A stretch of 57,377 nt of DNA. Source: Acidisoma sp. L85 (lineage in GTDB: Bacteria; Pseudomonadota; Alphaproteobacteria; Acetobacterales; Acetobacteraceae). Below, piece after piece: positions 1 to 10,285 of the stretch. How positions within the stretch are numbered: position 1 is the stretch's first letter; every line of letters begins with the position of its first letter. The notes beneath the pieces were generated by a model. The model worked only from the letters and a program-made list of their open reading frames with translations. It was not told the DNA's origin and did not search any database. The position numbers were made by a program, and so were the translations under genes. The stretch covers positions 18,095 through 75,471 of the forward strand of contig NZ_LMUQ01000052.1 of NCBI RefSeq assembly GCF_009765865.1, read 5' to 3'.

Positions 1-2668
1 CGACCGCACTGTCAGCCCAGCCGGCGAGCGTCGCGTCATCCGCGATGCTCGGGGCGAAGTCGGGCTCGTCGGTCGGCTCTGTCAGGACCGCATGCAACTG
101 TCCCAGCCGCGTACCGATAGCGGTGGCGAATTCGGTATAGGCCGGGAAGGTATCCTCGTGATCCCTGTCATCCTGCCCGGTGACGGCGATCTCCTCGACC
201 GCGCGGTTGAGGAAGTCCTGCGTCCAGGTCCAACCATCGCCCTGGTTGCGCACGAAGCTCTGCGCCAGCATGAGGGTATGCGGCGTGCCGTCCGGCGCCA
301 TGCGCACAACCTCGCCGAATAGCGCGGGGATATTGGCAAAGCCACGCTCGGTCAGATAGCGCGTCATCTCGCCCTCAGGGTGAACGCCGGCGGCGACGTG
401 CCGCAGGATTTTCAGCACAACGAGATCGCCGATAACGAGCGAGCTATTGGATTGCTCGGCGGAAAAGCGCCGGATCTCCGCATCCTCCGCAAGGTCGAGT
501 TCCGCCGCGCGCGAGGTTGGAACGAAACGGATCTCACCCTCGGCCAGCGGAAGTGTGTCGCCCAGCTTCAATTGCTGAACGACGCCACGCGCAAAGGCAT
601 CGACTGCGAAGCCATCGGTGAGTACACCCATGCGGCGCCCGGCCCTGACACGGGCCAAGGCGAGTTGTTGGGCGAGCGGTCCGCTCGTGCCGCTTTCCCA
701 GGCGATCGCCAAAGGCAACACGTAGCTTTCGAGACGGCCCTCAATAGCCGTCTGCACCTCGGCCAGCACGACATCGGGCACACCGGGCAGCTTCACAGTA
801 TTTGCGACTGTCAGCGCGCCGAGCTGCTCACCCTTTGAGGCAAACCAGCGCCGCTTCGGGATATAGGCCGGCAGCGCTTCGCCTTCGAGAACCCGCTTGC
901 CGTTCATACCGAGCACTTCGGCGATGTCGCCGCGAATAACGATGGTGGCGAGGTCGGGCAGAACTTCAGGCGCTGGCCGATGCCACGCCGGCAACTCCGC
1001 TTCCTGGGCCAGCAAGAACCAGAAGAAGCCGTAAGGCGGCAGCGTGAGCAGGTAGCTCAGCTGGCCGACCGGCGGGAAAACCGAACCGCCGACGATATCG
1101 ACCGGCACGCGCCCCTCGTAAGCGGAGAGATCGAGTTCCACGGCCTGAGCATTGCGCGCGAGATTGCAGACGCAGAGGATGGACTGCGGCGTCTCGCCGT
1201 CGATTTCCCGCAGGTAAGCGAAAATCTTACGGTTGCCGGGATAAAGGAAACGCAGCGTGCCTCGCCCGAAAGCGCCGAAATTCTTTCGCACCGCGAGCAT
1301 CCGGCGCATCCAGTTGAGCAGCGAATGCTGGTCGAATTCCTGCGCCTCGACATTCAGCGCCTGGAAGCCGTAGAGCGGATCCATGATCGCCGGCAACACA
1401 AGAGATGCCGGATCAACGCGTGAAAAACCACCGTTCCGATCGTAGGACCATTGCATCGGCGTGCGTACGCCATCGCGGTCGCCGAGATGGATATTGTCAC
1501 CCATGCCGATCTCGTCGCCGTAATAGATGACCGGCGTGCCAGGCATCGACAGCAGCAACCCGTTCATAAGTTCGATGCGCCTGCGGTCGCGCTCCAGCAG
1601 TGGCGCGAGGCGACGACGGATGCCGAGGTTGATGCGCGCGCGGCGGTCGCGCGCATAGGTTTCCCACAGATAGTCGCGCTCGCTATCGGTGACCATTTCG
1701 AGCGTCAGCTCGTCGTGGTTGCGCAGGAAGATCGCCCACTGGCAATTCGCGGGAATGTCCGGCGTCTGCCGCATGATGTCGGTGATTGGGAAACGGTCTT
1801 CGCGCGCGATCGCCATGTACATGCGCGGCATCAGCGGGAAATGGAACGACATATGGCATTCGTCGCCATCGCCGAAATAGACTTGCGCGTCCTCCGGCCA
1901 TTGATTGGCCTCGGCCAGCATCATGCTGCCCGGCGCATGCGCGTCCATCGCGGCGCGGATGGTTTTCAGAATCTCATGCGTTTCCGCGAGGTTTTCGTTG
2001 TTGGTCCCCTCGCGCTCGACGAGATAGGGCACGGCGTCGAGCCTTAGTCCGTCGATGCCGAGATCCAGCCAGAAGCGCATGATCGACAGCACTTCCTCCA
2101 GCACCGCCGGATTGTCGAAGTTGAGGTCGGGCTGGTTGGAATAGAAGCGGTGCCAGTAATAGGCCTGGGCCTTCTCGTCCCAGGTCCAGTTGCTCTTCTC
2201 GGTATCAACGAAGATGATACGTGTGCCGGCATATTTTGTATCGGTGTCGGACCACACATAGAAGTCGCGCTCAGGCGAGCCCCGCGGTGCCTCGCGCGCG
2301 GCCTGGAACCAGGGGTGCTGGTCGCTGGTGTGGTTGATGACGAGTTCGGTGATGACCCGCAAGCCGCGCTCATGCGCCGCAGCGATGAACCGCTTCACAT
2401 CCTCTAGCTCGCCGTATTCCGGGTGCACGCTGCGATAATCAGCGATGTCGTAGCCGTCATCCTTACGCGGCGATGGGTAGAAGGGCAGCAGCCAGATGGC
2501 GGTGACGCCAAGCTCGGCGATATAGTCGAGCTTTTGCAGCAGGCCCGGAAAATCGCCCACGCCGTCATTATTGGCGTCGAAGAACGACTTGATATGCAGC
2601 TGATAGATCACCGCGTCTTTGTACCAGAGCGGATCCTCGATCAGCGGTGTTGTCGGATTCACGTCCAT
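1..2668 (-). CDS. treS: Trehalose synthase fused to maltokinase (TreS-Pep2), 3' end outside window
   Basis: This is a two-domain enzyme that interconverts trehalose and maltose and then phosphorylates maltose to maltose-1-phosphate, the GlgE substrate. Reading from ATG 2668, 889 residues are visible with no stop before the window edge. The GH13 part shows the nucleophile motif GLRLDAVPYL (Asp about 211), the acid/base motif LAEANQWPED (Glu about 253) and the NHD motif FLRNHDELT. From about residue 595 the sequence YIPKRRWFASK marks the N-cap of the maltokinase domain, followed by a kinase-like part (QSNSSLVIGDLVVLKILR). Fusions of this kind are usually about 1100 aa, so roughly 200 C-terminal residues are missing here. 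The start lies 2 nt after the glgE stop, with a GGAG-type ribosome site inside glgE, so the two are co-transcribed and probably translationally coupled. Confidence 0.95.
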   Translation of the reverse strand, partial: MDVNPTTPLIEDPLWYKDAVIYQLHIKSFFDANNDGVGDFPGLLQKLDYIAELGVTAIWLLPFYPSPRKDDGYDIADYRSVHPEYGELEDVKRFIAAAHERGLRVITELVINHTSDQHPWFQAAREAPRGSPERDFYVWSDTDTKYAGTRIIFVDTEKSNWTWDEKAQAYYWHRFYSNQPDLNFDNPAVLEEVLSIMRFWLDLGIDGLRLDAVPYLVEREGTNNENLAETHEILKTIRAAMDAHAPGSMMLAEANQWPEDAQVYFGDGDECHMSFHFPLMPRMYMAIAREDRFPITDIMRQTPDIPANCQWAIFLRNHDELTLEMVTDSERDYLWETYARDRRARINLGIRRRLAPLLERDRRRIELMNGLLLSMPGTPVIYYGDEIGMGDNIHLGDRDGVRTPMQWSYDRNGGFSRVDPASLVLPAIMDPLYGFQALNVEAQEFDQHSLLNWMRRMLAVRKNFGAFGRGTLRFLYPGNRKIFAYLREIDGETPQSILCVCNLARNAQAVELDLSAYEGRVPVDIVGGSVFPPVGQLSYLLTLPPYGFFWFLLAQEAELPAWHRPAPEVLPDLATIVIRGDIAEVLGMNGKRVLEGEALPAYIPKRRWFASKGEQLGALTVANTVKLPGVPDVVLAEVQTAIEGRLESYVLPLAIAWESGTSGPLAQQLALARVRAGRRMGVLTDGFAVDAFARGVVQQLKLGDTLPLAEGEIRFVPTSRAAELDLAEDAEIRRFSAEQSNSSLVIGDLVVLKILRHVAAGVHPEGEMTRYLTERGFANIPALFGEVVRMAPDGTPHTLMLAQSFVRNQGDGWTWTQDFLNRAVEEIAVTGQDDRDHEDTFPAYTEFATAIGTRLGQLHAVLTEPTDEPDFAPSIADDATLAGWADSAV

Positions 2669-2670
2669 GA

Positions 2671-5600
2671 TCAAACTGTCTCCGGCCGCACACGCCAGGC
2701 GGCGAAGGGCATGGCAGCGTCAAGCCCGACACGCTGCCATTTCCCGGTCCAAGTGAAACGATCGCCACGCATGAGGTCGACCACGGAAAGCCTGCCCTGA
2801 TCCGGCAGCCCCCACTTATAAAGCGGCAATTCGATGTTCGCGCCAGTGCCCTGACCATCCCGGGGGTCGAGATTGACCGCTACGATGACCACGTTCGAAC
2901 GGTCGGGCGTGGCCTTCTCGTAGAACAAAACCTGGTCGTTATCAGCCGGTAGGAAGGTCAGGCCGAGCTGCGATTGCAGCGCTGGGTTCTGCCGCCGGAT
3001 GCGGTTGAGCTGGGTGATCTCCGCCACGATGTTCCCCGGACGCTGCCAATCCCAAGCCCGGACCTGATACTTCTCCGAATCTAGATATTCCTCGCGGCCG
3101 GGCAACGGCGTCGCGTCGCACAGCTCGAAGCCGGAATAGACACCCCAGAGGCTCGAAAGCGTCGCCGCCAGTACTGCCCGTGTCAGATGGCCAGGACGGC
3201 CATGGGTCTGCAGGAAGACCGGGTTGATGTCGGGCGTATTGACGAAGAAGTTCGGGCGGAAGAAGTCGCTCATCGGCGGCGCGCTGAGGGCCGTTAGATA
3301 CTCCTCCAGCTCGCGCTTACCGTTGCGCCAGGTGAAGTAGGTATAGGACTGGGTGAAGCCGAGCTTGCCCAGACGGTTCATGATCTTTGGCCGCGTGAAG
3401 GCCTCGGCGAGGAATTGAGTGCCCGGATAGGCCGCACGCACCTCGGCGATCATCCACTCCCAGAAGGCGAAAGACTTGGTGTGCGGGTTATCGACACGGA
3501 AAATCCGCACCCCCTGCTTCGCCCAGAACATGACGACTTCGGCGAGGCCGACCCATAGCTCAGGAATCGCGCCTTCGGCGTAGAAGTCGACATTGACGAT
3601 GTCCTGATACTTCTTCGGCGGGTTTTCCGCATAGCGGATGGAGCCGTCCGGACGCCAGGCGAACCAGCGCTTGTGCTGTTTCAGCCAAGGGTGATCGGGC
3701 GAACATTGGATCGCGAAATCCAGCGCGACCTCCAGCCCATGGGCCTCCGCCGCCTCGCGCATCCGCAGGAAGTCATCCAGCGTTCCGAGTTCGGGATGCA
3801 CCGCGTCATGCCCGCCGGCTTCGCTGCCGATCGCATAAGGGCTGCCGGGATCGCCTTCCGCCGGTGTCAGGGTGTTGTTCGGGCCCTTGCGATTGCTGCG
3901 GCCGATCGGGTGGATGGGCGGGAAATACAGTACATCGAAGCCCATGTCGCGGATGCGCGGCAGATGGCGAATGACGTCGGTGAACGTGCCATGGCGTTCA
4001 GCATCGTCACTCATCGAGCGAGGGAAGATCTCGTACCAGCTGGCGAAACGCGCCTCCAGCCGATCCGCATCGATGGGATAAGGCGCGCTACGCACCGCGC
4101 GTGGGCGCTTGTCGGTCTGCGCCATCAAAGCTGCCGTCTCGGTCGAGAGCAGAAGGCGAATCTGTTCCGCGGTATCGCTCGTCGCAAGTTTGGCATCGAG
4201 CGCGGCAAGCGGCGGACCCGCGGCCCGCACGAGATGGACGCCCTCGAGCAACTCCACTTGCACATCGATTCCGGCGGCGTGTTTCTTGGTGATCTCGTCG
4301 CGGAAGGTCGCGAAAGCGTCCCGCCAAGCCTCTACGGCAAAGACGTAGCGGCCGACATGATCGAGCGGGAACGTGCCCTCCCAGCGATCGTTGACCACGA
4401 GGTGCATGCGTGTCTCATGCCAGTCCGCTTCCTCTTCGGCTCGCCATAGAAGAGCAACGCCGAGCTGATCATGACCGTCGCAGATAATATCGGCCTCAAC
4501 CGTGACGATGTCGCCCGCGACGCGCTTGGCGGCGAAACGGCCGTCATCCACCGCGGGTGCGATCTGCTCGATCCCGATACGCGGCGAATTCGCGGCTTCG
4601 AGCGCCGACTGAATCAGCTGCGGGCGAACCCGCTTAGCGCCCGGCGTCGCGGTCAGCGCCAAGGTCCGCACTTCACCGGGATCAAGCGTGAACTGTGTCT
4701 CCAAAGCGACGCCTGGCGCCGCGAAGCGGCCGCCTATGGTCGCCAGCAACGGGCGCAATGCCACCGGCCGCGCGCGGTCAAGTTCCGCATTGACCAGGGT
4801 GAGAATGGCCGTCTCGGCGTAGCGCGGGTCTTTGGCGCTGCGCAGGAAAGCGAAAGGCGCGGCGTCGGGGCCGCTGATCAGCCGGGGGATGCCCGAGCCG
4901 CGCACGTCATTGGCGGTGCGGATCTCCGCCAACAAGGCCGGATCGGCTGCGGGTGATTCGGGCAGATCGCGGCGCGCGTCCATCTCTTGGGTCGCGCCCC
5001 ATTCGAAGCCCATCGGCATCATCCAGCCATCGGCCACCGCCGAGGCGAAGCGCAGCGAGCGGCGTTGCGCCCAGGGCAGCAGCGCAAGGTCGCTGACCAA
5101 GGCCGCGAAGCGCGGCTCGTACGGCGCCTCCACCGGCGCGATGACGGGAGCGATCCGATGCAGTTCCTCGAGTTCGTTCCAGAACCAATCGGCCGCGAAG
5201 TCCCACCAAGGCAGAGAGGCGAAGACGAAATCGATGCCGGTGCCGATCAGCCCCGCGCGCTCCTCCCGGCTCAGGCCTGGGGTCCAGCCGAGCAACAGAG
5301 CGTCCTTGTCCTTGCGGAGTGCCGCGATCAGTGCCCGAGCCTGATGCGTGGGCAGACCTTTCAGCGCAATGCGAAAGCCGGCGATTCCGGCGCGCCGCCA
5401 GGATTGTGCCTGGGCGTACCAAAAGGCGCCGACGGCTTCGGCGTCAGCTTCTCCACGTAGCACGGCCGCATCGCTCTCCGGGCCAAGCGCCCTCGGATCA
5501 AGTCCACTGCCGGATGGCGGGGCATAGAAAATGTCGTTATGCGCCTCCGCGACGCCCTGCGCCGCGAGCCTTGTAGGTAGTAAGTCGAGTAGCGGCACGA

Positions 5601-5889
5601 GGTCGCGCGACCTGCATGCCTGGGCGAAAGCTGCCAGCGCGCCGGCGGCATCGCCGCTCGATTGCAGCGCGGGATGAGGTCGGGCGAAGTCGGTGGGCAA
5701 GAAAAGTGAGGGGCCCGCGAAAAGGGGCGCGCTGAGCACATGGCTAAAGCCGAGGTCCCGGGCGCGGTCCAGCCATGCCGCCCAGTCCGCAAGTGGCCCT
5801 GCCAGGAGTGGGTTGAAGTAATAGACGCGTGGCGGTCCCACCGCCTGGCTGCGCGAGGCTGTGGCTTCGGCGGTCACGCGTTGGTCCAT
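2671..5889 (-). CDS. glgE: Alpha-1,4-glucan:maltose-1-phosphate maltosyltransferase GlgE, with extra N-terminal amylase-like domain
   Basis: GlgE extends alpha-1,4-glucans with maltosyl units from maltose-1-phosphate. The C-terminal about 640 residues are canonical: a maltosyltransferase N-domain from about residue 435, then a GH13 barrel with nucleophile motif IFRVDNPHTK (Asp800) and acid/base motif FLAEAFTRP (Glu829). Residues about 20-430 form an additional amylase-like region. At the position of the GH13 nucleophile it reads GFRIALKG (Ala175 instead of Asp), and the following strand (LLLGWTPG) lacks the usual Glu, so it looks catalytically dead. ATG 5889 is preferred because it follows a GGAAGAAGAG ribosome site; an in-frame ATG at 5970 would add 27 residues. 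It is the first gene of the glgE-treS pair. Typical GlgE is about 650-700 aa; from memory, long forms of about 1100 aa occur in alphaproteobacteria. Confidence 0.94.
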   Translation of the reverse strand: MDQRVTAEATASRSQAVGPPRVYYFNPLLAGPLADWAAWLDRARDLGFSHVLSAPLFAGPSLFLPTDFARPHPALQSSGDAAGALAAFAQACRSRDLVPLLDLLPTRLAAQGVAEAHNDIFYAPPSGSGLDPRALGPESDAAVLRGEADAEAVGAFWYAQAQSWRRAGIAGFRIALKGLPTHQARALIAALRKDKDALLLGWTPGLSREERAGLIGTGIDFVFASLPWWDFAADWFWNELEELHRIAPVIAPVEAPYEPRFAALVSDLALLPWAQRRSLRFASAVADGWMMPMGFEWGATQEMDARRDLPESPAADPALLAEIRTANDVRGSGIPRLISGPDAAPFAFLRSAKDPRYAETAILTLVNAELDRARPVALRPLLATIGGRFAAPGVALETQFTLDPGEVRTLALTATPGAKRVRPQLIQSALEAANSPRIGIEQIAPAVDDGRFAAKRVAGDIVTVEADIICDGHDQLGVALLWRAEEEADWHETRMHLVVNDRWEGTFPLDHVGRYVFAVEAWRDAFATFRDEITKKHAAGIDVQVELLEGVHLVRAAGPPLAALDAKLATSDTAEQIRLLLSTETAALMAQTDKRPRAVRSAPYPIDADRLEARFASWYEIFPRSMSDDAERHGTFTDVIRHLPRIRDMGFDVLYFPPIHPIGRSNRKGPNNTLTPAEGDPGSPYAIGSEAGGHDAVHPELGTLDDFLRMREAAEAHGLEVALDFAIQCSPDHPWLKQHKRWFAWRPDGSIRYAENPPKKYQDIVNVDFYAEGAIPELWVGLAEVVMFWAKQGVRIFRVDNPHTKSFAFWEWMIAEVRAAYPGTQFLAEAFTRPKIMNRLGKLGFTQSYTYFTWRNGKRELEEYLTALSAPPMSDFFRPNFFVNTPDINPVFLQTHGRPGHLTRAVLAATLSSLWGVYSGFELCDATPLPGREEYLDSEKYQVRAWDWQRPGNIVAEITQLNRIRRQNPALQSQLGLTFLPADNDQVLFYEKATPDRSNVVIVAVNLDPRDGQGTGANIELPLYKWGLPDQGRLSVVDLMRGDRFTWTGKWQRVGLDAAMPFAAWRVRPETV

Positions 5890-6165
5890 GGCTCTTCTTC
5901 CCGTCTGCAATCGTCCGGCGCCTGCTCTGTGCTTCGCGCCGAGATATGAGTCGGGTATCGCGCGCGGCAAGGCGATAGAATCGAAGACATTGCGCCTTCC
6001 GATGGCCGGCTCATGGATTATCGAGCGATGTCAGCGAATGCCGAGCCGAACGGGAACAAGGCTCTTAACGGCAAGGTTTCGTTGCGCTAATGAACAGGTC
6101 GCGCGTTTTTATGAAGTTCGCGCGGAGGATTGTTGCCGCCCAGACTTGTAACAGAGGGGCTGACG

Positions 6166-7068
6166 ATGACGCGCTGCGCTTTGGTCGTGATCGCAAAGGA
6201 TGAGGCGCGTTACCTGCCCGAATGGGTAGCCTATCATCTCGCGATCGGCATCGACCGCATATTTATTTATGACAATGACAGCACCGACTCGACACCCGCC
6301 CTGGTGGAGCGATTGGCACAAAGCTTCCCGATCGAGCGGATCGTTTGGCCGGGGGCGGGCCGGGCTTCGCCGCAATGCTCGGCCTACAATGATTCCCTCG
6401 CCCGGCTTTCCGATTTCGAGTGGGTGACGTTCATCGATGTCGATGAGTTCCTCGTGCCATGGGGATTCGATGGCGTGAAATCATTCGTCGCCGCCATCCC
6501 GGCGCATATCAGTATGGTTGCGATGAATTGGCGCAATTTCGGTTCGTCGGGCCGAAGCGATCCCAATTACGAGAACGTCCTCAAGACCTTTTCACGCAGC
6601 GGCCCGGAAAGCTGGACCTATCAGTGCCGGGTGAAATCCGTCGCGCGCGTGAAGGCGATCAAGGAGGTCTTCTGCCACGACGCCGATCTGCATTTCGGTG
6701 CGGCCACGCTGTCAGATTTTCAGTCCTACACGCACACGAGGCGCGGGATAGTAGATCGCGTCGTCTACAACGGCGTACAGATCAACCACTACCAAACCAA
6801 GACCTTTGACGAGTTCAAGCAGCGCATGAAGCTTGGTAACGTGAACAAGGATCCTACGCGCGCTGACAGCGTTCGCAACGGCGACAAAAGCCGATTCGAT
6901 ATGCTGGACCAGAACCAGGTGATCGACCGGCGTGTAGATAGATTCTTGCCTTCCTTCGAAATTCATTTCGAAAGGGTCAAGCGAGCCCTCGGCAGCCTGA
7001 TGGAGCGCCCGAGCGTCTCAGTCCCGCCGGAGCTCATGACGCCAGCGAATGCGCTGCGTGTCGGCTAA
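6166..7068 (+). CDS. Glycosyltransferase family 2-like / GT92-like protein (300 aa)
   Basis: The N-terminus (LVVIAKDEARYLPEWVAYH, then IFIYDNDSTDSTP) is the pattern of the Glyco_tranf_2_4 / GT92-like group, with a metal-binding DVDEF motif (FIDVDEFLVPWG) at about residue 90. Such enzymes transfer sugars from nucleotide donors, but acceptor and sugar cannot be told from sequence. No signal peptide or membrane segment is seen, so it is probably cytoplasmic. The start at 6166 has an AGAGGGG ribosome site 6 nt upstream; an in-frame ATG at 6130 would add 12 unconvincing residues. It converges with the next gene with a single base between the two stop codons. It may belong functionally with the glycosyltransferases at 16.7-22.2 kb, but it is not in the same operon. 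Confidence 0.85.
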   Translation: MTRCALVVIAKDEARYLPEWVAYHLAIGIDRIFIYDNDSTDSTPALVERLAQSFPIERIVWPGAGRASPQCSAYNDSLARLSDFEWVTFIDVDEFLVPWGFDGVKSFVAAIPAHISMVAMNWRNFGSSGRSDPNYENVLKTFSRSGPESWTYQCRVKSVARVKAIKEVFCHDADLHFGAATLSDFQSYTHTRRGIVDRVVYNGVQINHYQTKTFDEFKQRMKLGNVNKDPTRADSVRNGDKSRFDMLDQNQVIDRRVDRFLPSFEIHFERVKRALGSLMERPSVSVPPELMTPANALRVG

Positions 7069-7069
7069 T

Positions 7070-8065
7070 CTAGTCCTGCTTTTTGTCGACAGCGATGAGT
7101 GAGACATTCGCCCAAGTTGTTTCCATGCGTAGCCCGCCAAAAATGATCTGGCCGTTATAATAGCCGGTGACTGTCCAATGAGATGGGTCGCGGCTCATCC
7201 CTTCTGGTCCGGCCGCAATGGCGGCTTTCATGCGTGGAAGCAGATCAATGCTAAGTTTCTTGGTCTCTCCATTGGAGAGAAACGGCTGCCCATGCAGCGG
7301 CAACGGATCGTCGATGCCGAAGGGTGCCGTGCGTGCGAAGAAATTGGGACGCGGCACTTTAGCGAGATGCTCACATCGCGCAGCGCGGGGATCGGGCTGG
7401 AGGCCGCAAGCCTGGCTCAGTTCAACTTGATAGAACAGCGTCTGGCGATCCACGGGATCTCGTAAGATAAGCGCGATCACCGCCGCTCCCTGAGCGACCG
7501 GACATTCGCGGTGGGGCACGCTTAGCCGCGCGCTGTAGCTCAGGGTGGCGACACTTATCAGACTCGCTAGATTGTTGATTTTTACCGAGCCGGTCTTTGC
7601 CAGATGGGCGTTCGTCTCAAATTTATTCTGCGCCTCATTTGGATGAGCGAAGAGGTCCGATTCGCGCGGTCTCCCCTCAGATGTGTTGCAGGGGAGTGCG
7701 GCGCCATCCTGCGAGAGACTGTACCTCGCCTGACCATCCGGCTGTTGCTCGACCGTGACGCTGGCCTCCGCGGCATGCGAGACGAAAATCGTGTCGGCTC
7801 CTTTCTTCGACCGCTGGAACGAGGGCAGGTCGCCGCCAGGGATATTCCACGCGATCACGCTCCAGGCGGCGTTTAATCCGGTTGCGGTGTAAGGACGAGG
7901 TCCGCCAGGCGCGGGCGGTTGGCGCGAGTCGCGAATAGAGAAATCGAAGGGCGGCTTGAACATCGACCGGGACGTGGCTGAAGCGACCGAGACGCCCAAC
8001 AAAGTCGCGGCTGTCGTGACCGACGCCACCGCCAAAGCCTTCCAGCGATGATGATCCAATCCCAT
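7070..8065 (-). CDS. Exported protein of unknown function (331 aa)
   Basis: I do not recognise a family. The N-terminus has a basic start, a hydrophobic core (LAVASVTTAATLLGVSVASA) and an Ala-x-Ala-like cleavage region near residue 30, so it is predicted to be secreted to the periplasm. The rest is a soluble polar sequence with a few cysteines in the middle (for example CNTSEG, HRECPV, SQACGLQ, ARCEHL), which could form disulfides. It stands alone: upstream is the fusA terminator, downstream it meets the stop of the glycosyltransferase gene with one base between. The ATG at 8065 is preceded by a short purine-rich stretch (GGATGCGGCG). Coding bias matches its neighbours, which supports a real gene. 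Confidence 0.75.
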   Translation of the reverse strand: MGLDHHRWKALAVASVTTAATLLGVSVASATSRSMFKPPFDFSIRDSRQPPAPGGPRPYTATGLNAAWSVIAWNIPGGDLPSFQRSKKGADTIFVSHAAEASVTVEQQPDGQARYSLSQDGAALPCNTSEGRPRESDLFAHPNEAQNKFETNAHLAKTGSVKINNLASLISVATLSYSARLSVPHRECPVAQGAAVIALILRDPVDRQTLFYQVELSQACGLQPDPRAARCEHLAKVPRPNFFARTAPFGIDDPLPLHGQPFLSNGETKKLSIDLLPRMKAAIAAGPEGMSRDPSHWTVTGYYNGQIIFGGLRMETTWANVSLIAVDKKQD

Positions 8066-8132
8066 CGCCGCATCCTGGCGTGCCTCGATTTCGTTGCCAA
8101 GAGCGAATGTTTCGTGGCCGATTCCCAGGAAC

Positions 8133-8170
8133 GAAAAGGGCCGGCGGAATTGCTCCCGCCGGCCCTTCTC
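8133..8170 (-). terminator. Rho-independent terminator of fusA
   Basis: A GC-rich inverted repeat (AAGGGCCGGCGG and its complement, 12 bp, loop of 8 nt) lies 18 nt after the fusA stop. Read on the minus strand, the stem is followed by TTTTCGTT, the expected U-rich tail. It separates fusA from the exported protein gene. Confidence 0.85.
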
Positions 8171-8188
8171 GGTTCGGTCCGCCCGGTC

Positions 8189-10285
8189 TCAGGCGCTCTT
8201 CGCCATGATCTCTTCCGCGACATTGCGAGGAACAGGATCGTAATGGTGGAACTGCATGGTGAAGGACGCGCGGCCCTTGGTCATGCTGCGGAGGTGGGAG
8301 ATATAGCCGAACATCTCCTTCAGCGGCACATGCGCCCGCACGATGACCGTCGAGCCAGAGCTCTCCTGGTTCTGGATCATGCCACGGCGGCGATTGAGAT
8401 CGCCCACCACATCGCCGACATGATCGTTGGGGGTCGTGACCTCCACATCCATGATCGGCTCCAGGATGATCGGGCCGGCCTGTTTCATGCCTTCGCGGAA
8501 ACAGGCTTTCGCGGCGATTTCGAAGGCCAGCGCCGAGCTGTCCACGTCATGATACTTGCCGTCGACGAGTGTGTATTTGAAGTCGACAGTGGGGAAGCCG
8601 GCCAGCACGCCGGTCTCGCACTGGACCTTGATGCCCTTCTCGACCGCCGGGATGTATTCCCTCGGAACCGAGCCGCCGACCACCTTGTTTTCGAAGGCGA
8701 CGCCCGCGTTGCGCTCCTGCGGCTCGAAGATGATCTTGACCTCGGCGTATTGGCCGGAGCCGCCGGACTGCTTCTTATGAGTATAGGTATGCGTATGCGG
8801 CTTGGAGATTGTCTCGCGATAGGCCACCTGCGGCGCGCCGATATTCGCATCCACGCCATGCTCGCGGCGTAGACGATCGATGATGATCTCGAGATGCAGC
8901 TCGCCCATGCCGGAGAGGATGGTCTGACCCGTCTCCTGGTCGGTCTTCAGGCGAAGTGACGGATCCTCACTGGCGAGCTTCTGCAGACCCAGGGTCATCT
9001 TCTCGATGCCTTCCTTGGTCTTGGGCTCCACCGAGATGTCGATGACGGGCACCGGGAAGGCCATGCGCTCCAAGATCACCGGGTCGTCATTCGAGGCGAG
9101 GGTATCGCCCGTCGTGGTGTCCTTGAGGCCGACGAAGGCGGCGATGTCGCCAGCCTCCACTTCCTTGATCTCCGCGCGCTTGTCGGCATGCATCTGGAAC
9201 ATACGGCCGATGCGCTCGCGATGGTCCTTCGTGGTGTTCTGCACCATGTCGCCGGATTTCAGCGTGCCAGCATAGACCCGCACGAAGGTCAGGGTGCCGT
9301 ATTTGTCGTTGATGATCTTGAAGGCGAGGCCGGCGAAGGGCGCCTTGGGATTGGCCGGAATCACGCGGCGCTTGGCCAGCGCCTCGGGGGTATCCTCCTC
9401 GCCTTCCTCGGCCGCGACCTTGATGCCGGGCACGTCGATCGGCGACGGCAGATAGTCTAGCACGGCGTCCAGCAGCGGCTGCACGCCCTTGTTCTTGAAG
9501 GCGGTGCCGCAGAGCACGGGGCGGAAGGCGCCGCTGATCGCGCCAGCCTTGATGCAGCGCTTCAGCGTCTCGACTGAGACGTCACCCTTGTCGAAATACT
9601 CCTCCATCGCGACGGTATCGACCGACAGCGCGGTATCGAGCAGAAGCTGGCGATACTCCGCCGCCTGCTCGACGAGGTCCTCCGGGATCGGCTCGTCATG
9701 GAATGCGGCGCCGAGTTCCCCGCCCTCCCAGATGATGGCCTTCATCTCGACCAGATCGACCACGCCCAGGAAGCCGTCCTCGATCCCGATCGGGAGCTGT
9801 AGAGGCAGCGCGATGATGTCGAGCTTCTCCTTCAGCGTCGCGAAGGCGCGGAAAAAGTCGGCGCCCGTGCGGTCCAGCTTGTTAATGAAAATGATGCGGG
9901 GGACGTTGTAGCGGTCCGCGAGACGCCAGTTGGTCTCGGACTGCGGCTGCACGCCGGCCACGCCCTCGATGATGAAGATGGCGCCGTCCAGCACTCGCAG
10001 GGAACGGTTAACCTCGATATTGAAGTCGATATGGCCGGGGGTATCGATGATGTTGATTCGATGACCTTTCCACTCGCAGGTCACCGCGGCGGAGGTGATT
10101 GTGATGCCCCGCTCCCGCTCCTGGTCCATATAATCAGTCGTGGTGTTCCCATCATGCACCTCACCGATCTTGTGGGAGACGCCCGTGTAATAGAGAATCC
10201 GCTCGGTCGTGGTGGTCTTGCCGGCGTCGATATGGGCGGTGATGCCGATGTTCCGCAGATGGGATAGCGGCGTAGTGCTGGTCAC
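8189..10285 (-). CDS. fusA: Elongation factor G (EF-G), stand-alone copy
   Basis: This is a full-length translational GTPase (698 aa) that drives ribosomal translocation or recycling in the cytoplasm. It shows the G1 motif [14 protein letters not shown]3 DTPGHIDF, and G4 NKLD, followed by the usual EF-G domains II-V. The start is GTG 10285 with a strong GGAGGC ribosome site. Unlike a typical housekeeping fusA, it is not flanked by rpsL, rpsG or tuf. Its switch region reads [19 protein letters not shown], and it has NKLD where NKMD is more usual in alphaproteobacterial EF-G. It may therefore be a second paralogue (fusA2/EF-G2 type), which only the rest of the genome can settle. A strong terminator follows it directly, so it is a single-gene unit. 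Confidence 0.93.
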   Translation of the reverse strand: MTSTTPLSHLRNIGITAHIDAGKTTTTERILYYTGVSHKIGEVHDGNTTTDYMDQERERGITITSAAVTCEWKGHRINIIDTPGHIDFNIEVNRSLRVLDGAIFIIEGVAGVQPQSETNWRLADRYNVPRIIFINKLDRTGADFFRAFATLKEKLDIIALPLQLPIGIEDGFLGVVDLVEMKAIIWEGGELGAAFHDEPIPEDLVEQAAEYRQLLLDTALSVDTVAMEEYFDKGDVSVETLKRCIKAGAISGAFRPVLCGTAFKNKGVQPLLDAVLDYLPSPIDVPGIKVAAEEGEEDTPEALAKRRVIPANPKAPFAGLAFKIINDKYGTLTFVRVYAGTLKSGDMVQNTTKDHRERIGRMFQMHADKRAEIKEVEAGDIAAFVGLKDTTTGDTLASNDDPVILERMAFPVPVIDISVEPKTKEGIEKMTLGLQKLASEDPSLRLKTDQETGQTILSGMGELHLEIIIDRLRREHGVDANIGAPQVAYRETISKPHTHTYTHKKQSGGSGQYAEVKIIFEPQERNAGVAFENKVVGGSVPREYIPAVEKGIKVQCETGVLAGFPTVDFKYTLVDGKYHDVDSSALAFEIAAKACFREGMKQAGPIILEPIMDVEVTTPNDHVGDVVGDLNRRRGMIQNQESSGSTVIVRAHVPLKEMFGYISHLRSMTKGRASFTMQFHHYDPVPRNVAEEIMAKSA

